Source of the DNA: Phocaeicola coprophilus
GTDB lineage: Bacteria > Bacteroidota > Bacteroidia > Bacteroidales > Bacteroidaceae
NCBI GenBank assembly: GCA_016900015.1
Contig: JACJJM010000016.1
Location: forward strand, 1-64,000
DNA length: 64,000 nucleotides
Direction: 5' to 3'
Below the pieces are notes generated by a model. The model was not told the origin of the DNA. It ran no database searches and saw only the letters and a list, made by a program, of their open reading frames with translations. Positions 18,402 to 25,285 of this stretch are shown here, in pieces. The translations under genes and the position numbers were made by a program. How positions within the stretch are numbered: the stretch's first letter is position 1; the number at the start of each line of letters is the position of its first letter.

Positions 18402-18471
18402 ATGAAGAATGAAGAGTGAAGAATGAAGATAATTGTCAATTATCAATTTTCAATTATTAATTGTCAATTGC
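18402..18471. repeat. AT-rich repeat between znuA and znuC
   Basis: GAATGAAGAGTGAAGAATG is followed by copies of AATTGTCAATT, itself a near palindrome, at 18431 and 18459. It spans the whole znuA-znuC gap and supplies the last codons and the TGA stop of znuA. Confidence 0.7.
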
Positions 18472-19334
18472 TCCGCCGTGTGGATGAGTTCTTCGTCCCA
18501 GTGGTAGTTGAGCGGGTTGATGCTGGCGAGGCGTGCACCTGTTTCCTTCGCCACCAGTTCGGCATTGCGGCTGTCGAACTCCTTCTGCACGAACACGGTG
18601 CGCACGCCCCTTTCGCGGCAGGTGCGGATGAGCGTTTGCAGGTGGGCCGGCGAGGGCTCCTTGCCTCCTTCCTCCAGGCAGAGCTGTGTCAGCCCGTAGT
18701 CGCGGGCGAAGTAGGAGAGGGCGGGGTGGTAGATGAGGAACGTATGGGAGGCTGCGTCGGCCAGGATGGAGCGCACGATGCTGTCCGTGCGGTCGATTAC
18801 ACCGTTGAGGCTGTCGAGACGGGCCGTGTAGAAGGGCGCGTTGAGGCTGTCGAGGCGGCACAGGGCGTCACACACGTTGCGGGCGATGATGCGGGCGTTC
18901 GTGGGCGAGTTCCAGACGTGTGGCTCTACGCCTCCGGCATGGACATGTCCTTCGTGGGTATGCCCTTCGTCGCGGATGAGGCTGATGCCTTGCGACATGT
19001 CGAACACTTGCATCTGTGGGGCGTTGGCCTCCAGGCGTTTCATCCACGTCTGTTCGAAGCCGATGTGCCCGATGCGCAGGTAAGCCCGGCTCTTGGACAG
19101 TTCGACGAGTTGCTGGGGCGTGGGGTCGTAGGTCTCAGGGCTGTTGCCTTCGGGCACCATGCAGTTCACCCGGAAGTGGTCTCCGGCTATCTGTTCGGCG
19201 AAGTAGCGCAGCGGTTCGATGGTGACGGTCAGTGTGCGCGACTGGTTGCCGTCGTCTGTTCCGGCCTGCCGGCAGGAGGCGGTCATCGCCAGCAGCAGGA
19301 CGGCCAGGAGCGTGTGTAGGAATGTCGTTTTCAT
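18450..19334 (-). CDS. znuA: Zinc-binding lipoprotein of an ABC transporter (ZnuA/TroA family)
   Basis: 294 residues from ATG 19334, preferred over 19367 because it starts the signal peptide; the lipobox is TASC with Cys21. It is a cluster A-I metal-binding protein: GHIGFE, the His-rich loop HTHEGHVHAGGVEPHVW, and the later YHPALSYFARDYGL all carry likely zinc ligands. ALSYFARDYGLTQL is the conserved linker helix. The His-rich loop favours zinc over manganese. The very C-terminus (LTINN) is encoded by the AT-rich repeat that follows, so the original end may have been replaced. znuC is next downstream. Confidence 0.87.
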   Translation of the reverse strand: MKTTFLHTLLAVLLLAMTASCRQAGTDDGNQSRTLTVTIEPLRYFAEQIAGDHFRVNCMVPEGNSPETYDPTPQQLVELSKSRAYLRIGHIGFEQTWMKRLEANAPQMQVFDMSQGISLIRDEGHTHEGHVHAGGVEPHVWNSPTNARIIARNVCDALCRLDSLNAPFYTARLDSLNGVIDRTDSIVRSILADAASHTFLIYHPALSYFARDYGLTQLCLEEGGKEPSPAHLQTLIRTCRERGVRTVFVQKEFDSRNAELVAKETGARLASINPLNYHWDEELIHTAEQLTINN

Positions 19335-19364
19335 ACGTGTAGGTCGTTTTTTTGTAAGGGTGTG

Positions 19365-19372
19365 CAAAGATA
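19365..19372 (-). promoter_or_regulatory. Candidate -7 box for znuA
   Basis: TATCTTTG on the minus strand, 31 bp before the znuA ATG. No matching -33 TTTG is seen, and no clear Zur palindrome was recognised. Confidence 0.4.
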
Positions 19373-19418
19373 CGGCCTTTTTTGTCCGGCAGGCCGGTGG
19401 ACCGTGATTTCTTTCTGC

Positions 19419-20798
19419 CTAATCCAAGGCGTTCAGCCAGGCGGCTATGTCTGCCAGCACTTCCGGGCTGATGGTCTCCCGGATTTGCCCGTATTCGGTG
19501 AAAAGGCCCGTCGTGCAGTGCTGGAACAGGTGGTTCAGCTCCGGATAGCATTTGACGGTCACCTGCCGTCCCGGCTTTTCGCGGAGGCCCTGGCGGATGC
19601 CTTCGAGGTTGGACGCCGCCTCCACTTGCGTGTCACGGTCGCCATTGAGCGCCAGCACGTGGCACTCCACGCCGGGCAGGATGTCTTGCGGGTCGAAGCG
19701 CAGGAAGTAGCGTAGCCAGGGCGAAGCGAACACGGACATCTGCTGGCGCAGTTGCTGCCGCTGGGCTGCCGTGATGGCTTTGTTGCCCATCTGCTGTTCG
19801 TAGAGGCGGGTGGCCCGTTCGATGACTTCTTCGCCCGTCAGTCCGCTTTCGGCCAGGGCGTAGACCTCGCGCAGCAGTTGCCGGAGCGAGGCTATCTTGC
19901 TTTCCGGCATACCTTCCAGGCGTGACATCACGGTGTTCTGCCAGAGCAGGATGCTGTCGCCCCGCACGCCCGGTCCGGCCATCGACACGACGAAGTCCAC
20001 TTCCGGACAGTGTGCAGCCGTGAGGAACGCGATGGCCCCTCCTTCGCTGTGCCCCAGCAGGCCGATGCGCGTGGAGTCGATTTCGGGGCGTGTCTTCAGG
20101 TAAGCTATCATGCAGGCGGCGTCGTCAGCCGCGGTGCGGGTGGTCGCCGTCGAGGGGTTGCCCGTCGAGTGTCCGGCACCGCGGTCGTCGCAGCGGAGCA
20201 CGGCGATGCCCCGGCGGGTCAGGTAGTCGGCCAGCACGAAGAAGGGACGGTGGTGGAAGAGGGTCTCGTCGCGGTCCTGCGTCCCGCTCCCGGTCAGCAG
20301 GATGACGGCGCGGCTGGGTTGTCCGCCGGCCGGCAGGGTCAGTGTCCCGGCCAGCGTCGTCCCGTCCTGCGGGTTGGTGATGCTGACCTCTTCGCTTCGG
20401 TAGGGGAAGGGAGGCCGGGGCGTCTGCGGGCGCATCGCGAGGAGGTCGACTCGCCGCAGGTCGAGCGGCAGCCGGGCCGTCCCCTGGGTGAACGTGCCGC
20501 GCAGGAGGCTGTCGCCTTCCAGTGAGGCTTCGTAGCGGATGCCGGCCTTTGAGAGGCAGACGGACAGTCTGTGCCCGTCCGTGACGACGCTGTCGGCTTC
20601 GATGCCGTAGGCCCCTTGGTCGGGACTGTCCATGCTGCCCGTATAGCGGCCTTCGTGGAGCGTGAAGTGGAACGTGAGCGACAGGCGGGCTTGGCCGGCG
20701 TCAAGGCGTCCTGACCAGTCGCCTGTCAATGCTTGTGCGGAGGCGGAGAGCGCACCGAGCGCAAGCAACAGGAACAAGGAGATGGGATGGAGTTTCAT
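19419..20798 (-). CDS. Secreted alpha/beta hydrolase (S9-like serine esterase/peptidase)
   Basis: 459 residues with a signal peptide of about 22 residues (LGALSASAQ). Residues 25-115 form a small beta domain (LTGDWSGRLDAGQARLSLTF) that often precedes such hydrolases. The catalytic part has the nucleophile elbow GHSEGG near residue 250, an aspartate in NGDRDTQV and a histidine in LNHLFQ, a complete Ser-Asp-His triad. The oxyanion segment is LTGSGTQDRDE. The substrate could be an ester or a small peptide. It stands as a single gene between dprA and the zinc genes. Confidence 0.8.
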   Translation of the reverse strand: MKLHPISLFLLLALGALSASAQALTGDWSGRLDAGQARLSLTFHFTLHEGRYTGSMDSPDQGAYGIEADSVVTDGHRLSVCLSKAGIRYEASLEGDSLLRGTFTQGTARLPLDLRRVDLLAMRPQTPRPPFPYRSEEVSITNPQDGTTLAGTLTLPAGGQPSRAVILLTGSGTQDRDETLFHHRPFFVLADYLTRRGIAVLRCDDRGAGHSTGNPSTATTRTAADDAACMIAYLKTRPEIDSTRIGLLGHSEGGAIAFLTAAHCPEVDFVVSMAGPGVRGDSILLWQNTVMSRLEGMPESKIASLRQLLREVYALAESGLTGEEVIERATRLYEQQMGNKAITAAQRQQLRQQMSVFASPWLRYFLRFDPQDILPGVECHVLALNGDRDTQVEAASNLEGIRQGLREKPGRQVTVKCYPELNHLFQHCTTGLFTEYGQIRETISPEVLADIAAWLNALD

Positions 20799-20843
20799 AA
20801 ACGGTGTGAGATATGGATGGTTAGTCAGTGAAGGATGCCTGCC

Positions 20844-21959
20844 CTACGACAGCAGGCGGTAGTTTCCCCCGGCAAGCAATTTCACGACGCCCTTCATCTC
20901 AAGCGTGAAGAGCAGGGCGCTCAGTTTGTGCACGGGGATGTTGGCCTGTACGGTCAGCGTGTTGATGTGGATGCCCGTGGGCGACTTGCCCAGGAGGGCG
21001 ACCACAGTCTGTTCCTCCTCGGTGAGGTCCGGGAAGAAAGTGCGCTGCACGGGCTGTCTCGGCTTTTCCGGACCGTCCCATTGGAGGGCTTTCACCAGTT
21101 CGTCGGCGTGTTGGAGCAGGATGGCTTTGTTGTCGCGTATCAGGCAGTTGCAGCCTTCGGAATAGGGAGCGCCCACCGGTCCGGGGAACGCGAAACATTC
21201 GCGTCCGTATTCCGAAGCCAGTTCGGCTGTGATGAGCGAGCCGCCCTTCGTGGCCGACTCGATGACGACCGTGGCGTCGCAGAGCCCCGCGATGATACGG
21301 TTGCGCCGGACGAAGTTCGGCCGGTCGGGAAACGTCCCGCAGGGATATTCCGTGAGCACACCGCCCTGCGTGAGCATGCGCGAGGCTTCGGCGCGATGCT
21401 GGGAGGGATAGATGCGGTCCAGCCCGTGGGCCAGCACGCCGACGGTGTCTGTCCCGCAGTCCAGCGCGGCACGGTGGGCACAGATGTCCACTCCGTAGGC
21501 CAGCCCGCTGACGATGACCGCGTCAGGGCAGCAGTCTTTCAGTTCCTTCACGAAGTGTGTGCAGAGCATGCGGCCGTAGTCCGTGATGTGGCGTGTGCCC
21601 ACGATTGCGACCATATGGAGGGCATTGAGGTCGGCCGAGCCTTTATAGAACAGCACGAGCGGCGCGTCGGTACACTCGCGCATGCGCGACGGATAGGCCT
21701 CGTCGTTCAGGCACAGGCAACGGATGTCGTGCCTGGAGGTGAAGTCCCATTCACGCTTGGCACGTTCGCTCACGGCAGGGTCGCCGAGCGCCTCGGCCAG
21801 GTGGTCGGGGAAGCCTGCGGCCAGTCGGGGCAGTTCTGTCCTGTGGGCAAACACCTCGGTGGCTGACCCGAACTGCTCGATGAGTTTCTTGGCGCTGATG
21901 ACTCCGATGCCCGGCGTGAACCCGAGCGCCAGCATGGCCACAATCTCCTGTTCACTCAT
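20844..21959 (-). CDS. dprA: DNA-processing protein DprA
   Basis: 371 residues from ATG 21959. DprA loads RecA on incoming single-stranded DNA during natural transformation. The family motifs are all present: VGTRHITDYG, SGLAYGVDICAH, GLDRIYP, FVRRNRIIAGL and KGGSLITAELA. A helix-hairpin-helix-like start (LGFTPGIGVISAKKLIEQFG) and a C-terminal winged-helix domain (about 305-371) flank the Rossmann fold. The start overlaps the stop of the thioesterase gene by 8 bases (ATGAGTGA), which points to coupled translation. A start at 21986 is possible but would lengthen the overlap. Confidence 0.93.
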   Translation of the reverse strand: MSEQEIVAMLALGFTPGIGVISAKKLIEQFGSATEVFAHRTELPRLAAGFPDHLAEALGDPAVSERAKREWDFTSRHDIRCLCLNDEAYPSRMRECTDAPLVLFYKGSADLNALHMVAIVGTRHITDYGRMLCTHFVKELKDCCPDAVIVSGLAYGVDICAHRAALDCGTDTVGVLAHGLDRIYPSQHRAEASRMLTQGGVLTEYPCGTFPDRPNFVRRNRIIAGLCDATVVIESATKGGSLITAELASEYGRECFAFPGPVGAPYSEGCNCLIRDNKAILLQHADELVKALQWDGPEKPRQPVQRTFFPDLTEEEQTVVALLGKSPTGIHINTLTVQANIPVHKLSALLFTLEMKGVVKLLAGGNYRLLS

Positions 21960-22359
21960 GGAGATAGGGTGCGAATAGTTCGTCAAACAGCGTGCTGGCG
22001 CTCAGCCGTCCGCCCACGACGCAGACTGTTTCCACCGTCGCTTTGAGGCTGACTTTCATGTCGGGCAGGCGGAAGATGTCCTGATAGAACACATACTTGA
22101 TGCCTTCCTTGGACAGGCGGAGCTTCGACACGAACTCGTCGCCGCTGCGCAGGGGAGTCTTGAAGGCCATGTTGATACGCGCCACCACGGGGTCGATTCC
22201 TTCTTCGTGGAGCCGGGCGAAGCTGATGCCCGTCGAGGTGAGAAACTCGTGGCGCGTGTGTTCCAGGTAGTGCTGGTAGTTGGCATTGTTGACAATGCCT
22301 TGGAGGTCGCACTCGTAGTCGCGCACCTTCATGCGTAGTTCGAATATGTATTTATCCAT
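21952..22359 (-). CDS. Acyl-CoA thioesterase (4HBT hotdog fold)
   Basis: 135 residues, a single hotdog domain. VRDYECDLQGIVNNANYQHYLEHTR carries the Asp of the 4-hydroxybenzoyl-CoA thioesterase/YbgC type active site and the following helix. It probably hydrolyses a short or medium acyl-CoA, or an acyl-ACP, in the cytosol. It is the first gene of a two-gene operon with dprA, overlapping it by 8 bases, and has a good Bacteroides promoter upstream. Confidence 0.85.
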   Translation of the reverse strand: MDKYIFELRMKVRDYECDLQGIVNNANYQHYLEHTRHEFLTSTGISFARLHEEGIDPVVARINMAFKTPLRSGDEFVSKLRLSKEGIKYVFYQDIFRLPDMKVSLKATVETVCVVGGRLSASTLFDELFAPYLHE

Positions 22360-22386
22360 CGGTCAAAACGTTTTTTTTACGGGAAG

Positions 22387-22418
22387 CAAACTTACGAAAA
22401 ATTTGCCGGGTATGCAAA
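22387..22418 (-). promoter_or_regulatory. Bacteroides-type promoter of the thioesterase-dprA operon
   Basis: On the minus strand TTTG (22418-22415) is followed after exactly 20 bp by TAAGTTTG (22394-22387), matching TTTG-N19-21-TAnnTTTG. The start codon is 27 bp further on. Confidence 0.75.
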
Positions 22419-22444
22419 CCGGGGCAGGCTTGTGCCGCTGAGGC

Positions 22445-23359
22445 TTACTCCTTCGCCGGCTCGACGTGGATGTTGATGAACGCCCCTTTGCCCAGGTGTT
22501 CGCGCAGGCGACGCTCCATCGCGCGCGTGATGTCGTGCGACTGTGTCAGCGTCAGGTTACCGTCCATGCGCACGTGTACCTCCACCGAACAGTTGCTGCC
22601 GATGCGGCGCGTGCGCAGGTTGTGCGGCTGGCTCACGCCGGGGAAGCTGAGCAGGATGTCCATGATTTCCTGTTCCGTCTGTTCGGGGAGCGACTGCTCC
22701 ATGAGCTCGCCCATGCAGGGGACGACCAGTTTCCAGGACATTTTCAGGATAAACACGCTCACGACGACGGCGGCCAGGGGGTCGAGCACACGCCAATGCT
22801 CGCCCAGCAGGATGGCGCCCCCGATGCCCAGCGTCGTGCCGATGGACGAGAGCGCGTCGCTGCGGTGGTGCCAGGCATTGGCTATCACGGCCTGCGAGTT
22901 GACCCTCCGGCCGACGATGACGGTGTATTGGTAGAGCGCTTCTTTCACGACGATGGACACCACGGCTGCCACCAGCGCCATCATGCCCGGCGCTTCGAGC
23001 TGTCCGCCGCGGATGACGGTGAGGATGGACGTCAGCCCGTTCCACAGGATGCCCAGCCCGACGAAGAAGAGGATGATGCCTATCAGCGCCGTGGCTAGTG
23101 TCTCGTATTTGCCATGCCCGTAGTCGTGGGTGGCGTCTTGCGGTTTGTTGGAAATGCGTACGAAGAGCAGCACGATGATGTCGGTCACGAAGTCTGACAA
23201 CGAATGCACGGCATCGGCGATCATGGCCGCACTGTGGCCCAGGATGCCTGCTGCGAATTTGAAAATGAGCAGGACGAAGTTGACGATACTGCCCAAGATG
23301 GTCACCCGGTAGATGGCCCGCTCGCGCCCGGCTGTGTCCGGAGTGTTTTTTGTTTCCAT
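22445..23359 (-). CDS. Cation diffusion facilitator (CDF) metal exporter
   Basis: 304 residues with six membrane segments followed by a cytoplasmic domain of about 90 residues. The two metal-binding sites are visible as HSAAMIADAVHSLSDFVTD in the second helix and WHHRSDALSS in the fifth, giving the His/Asp set of FieF/MamB-type proton-driven Zn/Fe exporters. The C-terminal domain (MDILLSFPGVSQPHNLRTRRIG...VEVHVRMDGNLTLTQSHDI) is the usual dimerising metal sensor. It is near but not in one operon with the zinc uptake genes. Confidence 0.9.
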   Translation of the reverse strand: METKNTPDTAGRERAIYRVTILGSIVNFVLLIFKFAAGILGHSAAMIADAVHSLSDFVTDIIVLLFVRISNKPQDATHDYGHGKYETLATALIGIILFFVGLGILWNGLTSILTVIRGGQLEAPGMMALVAAVVSIVVKEALYQYTVIVGRRVNSQAVIANAWHHRSDALSSIGTTLGIGGAILLGEHWRVLDPLAAVVVSVFILKMSWKLVVPCMGELMEQSLPEQTEQEIMDILLSFPGVSQPHNLRTRRIGSNCSVEVHVRMDGNLTLTQSHDITRAMERRLREHLGKGAFINIHVEPAKE

Positions 23360-23390
23360 AGAATCATAGAATAATGTTCGTTAATGCGGA

Positions 23391-23398
23391 CAAAGATA
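23391..23398 (-). promoter_or_regulatory. Candidate -7 box for the CDF exporter gene
   Basis: TATCTTTG on the minus strand, 32 bp before the start codon; no clear -33 element. Confidence 0.4.
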
Positions 23399-23502
23399 GT
23401 GCATTCTTTCATATTCCGGCATCGGATTACGGAAGTTTAATACCAACCTTTTTATAGGCTGCGGCGACGGCCTGAAGGGCAGGCGGCAGCGCCATCCTTT
23501 CG

Positions 23503-23556
23503 GCTCTTCCTTACCCTCCTTTCCGTCCTCGGGCGGAAAGGAGGGCATGGTCGGGC
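23503..23556. repeat. Inverted pair of the 22-bp GGAAAGGA repeat, terminator-like
   Basis: A minus-strand unit (23503-23524) and a plus-strand unit (23535-23556) face outward with a 10-nt gap, the same geometry as at 9868-9921. CCCTCCTTTCCG at 23514-23525 pairs perfectly with 23534-23545, so this folds as a 12-bp hairpin just after the stop codon of the small lipoprotein gene. Confidence 0.7.
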
Positions 23557-23560
23557 GGGG

Positions 23561-23818
23561 TTAATAGGATTTTTTTCCCGTCTGCTCGGCCGCCTTCTTG
23601 CGGGTGTTGTCCCAAGAACGGTCAAAGTTGTTTTTCTGCATCTCGTAGTCGTGCATCGGGCAGTAGTTCGAGCCTTTCCGCGCTTCCCGGTTGCAGCCGG
23701 GATAGTCACATTCGTCCCAGCCAAAGAGGATGTTCAGCATGGTGCTGCAGGAGGTGAGAGAGACAGAGAGGAGAAGGCCGACGAGCAGGCTTCCGCAGGT
23801 GGGTTTAGGTCGGTTCAT
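23561..23818 (-). CDS. Small Cys-rich lipoprotein of unknown function
   Basis: 85 residues. The signal peptide ends in LTSC (Cys24), so the mature protein is only about 60 residues on the outer or inner membrane. It contains CDYPGCNREARKGSNYCPMHD, a C-x4-C...C-x2-H arrangement that looks like a treble-clef or knuckle zinc-binding motif. The tail is charged (NNFDRSWDNTRKKAAEQTGKKSY). A metal-binding surface motif on a lipoprotein is uncommon. It lies between the CDF exporter and the mechanosensitive channel, divergent from the latter. I do not recognise a named family. Confidence 0.7.
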   Translation of the reverse strand: MNRPKPTCGSLLVGLLLSVSLTSCSTMLNILFGWDECDYPGCNREARKGSNYCPMHDYEMQKNNFDRSWDNTRKKAAEQTGKKSY

Positions 23819-23900
23819 GACTGAAATGGTTATGGTGAGGCGGTGAAGATAGGGATTTATTTTTTATCCGGCAATACGCAGCACGCCTGCGCCTTCTTTG

Positions 23901-23932
23901 TTTGGACGTTCGGGAGGGAACGAGTAACTTTG
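23901..23932 (+). promoter_or_regulatory. Bacteroides-type promoter of the MscS gene
   Basis: TTTG (23901-23904) and TAACTTTG (23925-23932) are separated by 20 bp, a full match to the Bacteroides consensus. The ATG at 23950 lies 17 bp after the -7 box, so the leader is very short and the longer frame starting at 23902 is excluded. Confidence 0.75.
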
Positions 23933-23949
23933 CCGGAAAACGAAAATTG

Positions 23950-25176
23950 ATGAATGCGATGAACGAGGAAATATTCAAATCTTTGGACAACTGGCTGCGC
24001 CAGCAGGGCTATGTCCTGGCTGAAGACTCCATGACCGTCATGCACCGTGTGCTCTGGCTGCTGGCCATCCTGCTGCTGGCCTATCTCGTCGGCCTGCTCT
24101 GCCGCCGTGTGCTCATTCCCCTGGTCGCCAAGGTGGTGCAACGGACGAAAGTCACCTGGGACGACTATCTGTTCAATCCTCCCGTGATGCGGAGCATCTC
24201 GCGCTTCGTCCCCGCGCTGGTGGTCTACGTCCTGTTGCCTTTTGCCTTCCAGGGCATCCCCCTGTGGCTGAGCTTCCTGCAACGCGCGACGCTCATCTGG
24301 CTCATCATCGTGGTGCTTCAGTTTTTCATAGCCCTCATTTCCTCGGTCTATGAACTGTCCAGCCAGCATGAGGAGCTGCGCAACCGTCCGCTGAAGGGCG
24401 TCTACCAGATGCTCAAGATTGTGGTCGTCTGCGTGGGCATCATCAGCATCGTGAGCGTGCTCATCGACAAGTCGCCGCTGGCCCTGTTCACCGCCTTGGG
24501 TGCTGCCGGTACGGTGCTGATGCTCATCTTCAAGGACTCCATCGTCGGCCTGGTGGCCGGCGTGCAGCTTTCGGCCAACGACATGCTCCGCCCGGGCGAC
24601 TGGATTAAGATGCCCAAGCTGGGCATTGACGGCGTGGTGACGGAGGTGAACATGACCATCGTGAAGGTGCTCAACTGGGACAACACCGTGACGACCATCC
24701 CGCCCTATACGCTCGTCAGCGACTCGTTCGAGAACTGGCGCGTGATGCAGGAGAGCGGTGGCCGGCGCGTGAAACGTTCGCTGAACATCGACATGCAGAG
24801 CGTGCGTTTCTGCACGGCGGAAGAGCGTGCCGCCTACGAGGGCGAGGAGTGGTATGCCCCGCTGAAGGACGAGGGCAAGCTGGTCAATCTGACCGCTTTC
24901 CGTGCCTATTTCACCGACTGGCTGCGCCACCAGGACCGTATCAACCAGGACTTGATACTCATGATACGCCAGCTCCAGCCCACAGGCGAGGGTCTGCCGC
25001 TGGAGTTCTACTTTTTCTCTGCTGACCGTTCGTGGGTGCCCTACGAGATGCTCCAGGCCGAGGTGTTCGAATACATCCTGGCCGTCCTCCCGCGCTTCGG
25101 CCTGCGTGTGTTCCAGTTTCCCACGGGGCTGGACGTCAAGTCGCTGACGGCCGGTGGCGAGTCCCAGCCGCAGTGA
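23950..25176 (+). CDS. MscS-family mechanosensitive channel (YbdG/MscM-like)
   Basis: 408 residues from ATG 23950 (a second ATG at 23959 is possible). Four or five membrane segments occupy residues 30-200. The pore-lining helix and gate are in ALGAAGTVLMLIFKDSIVGL, followed by the beta domain start QLSANDMLRPGDWIKM. The C-terminal half is a large cytoplasmic domain with the insertion typical of YbdG-type channels (WDNTVTTIPPYTLVSDSFENW). The role is release of ions under osmotic downshock. Monocistronic, with its own promoter and a terminator. Confidence 0.9.
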   Translation: MNAMNEEIFKSLDNWLRQQGYVLAEDSMTVMHRVLWLLAILLLAYLVGLLCRRVLIPLVAKVVQRTKVTWDDYLFNPPVMRSISRFVPALVVYVLLPFAFQGIPLWLSFLQRATLIWLIIVVLQFFIALISSVYELSSQHEELRNRPLKGVYQMLKIVVVCVGIISIVSVLIDKSPLALFTALGAAGTVLMLIFKDSIVGLVAGVQLSANDMLRPGDWIKMPKLGIDGVVTEVNMTIVKVLNWDNTVTTIPPYTLVSDSFENWRVMQESGGRRVKRSLNIDMQSVRFCTAEERAAYEGEEWYAPLKDEGKLVNLTAFRAYFTDWLRHQDRINQDLILMIRQLQPTGEGLPLEFYFFSADRSWVPYEMLQAEVFEYILAVLPRFGLRVFQFPTGLDVKSLTAGGESQPQ

Positions 25177-25207
25177 CGCGTAGCCTGTGCGTGCAGGCAG
25201 AAAAAAG

Positions 25208-25248
25208 CAAGCCCGAAGTTCCGGCTGGGCGCCGGGGCTTCGGGCTTG
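25208..25248. terminator. Bidirectional terminator between mscS and susD
   Basis: A 17-bp stem with one mismatch (25208-25224 with 25232-25248). GGGTTTTAG follows on the plus side for the channel gene. A run of A at 25201-25206 gives a T-run on the minus side for the convergent SusD gene. Confidence 0.8.
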
Positions 25249-25285
25249 GTGGGTTTTAGAGCAGGAGAAAACTCCTTATTTCACT

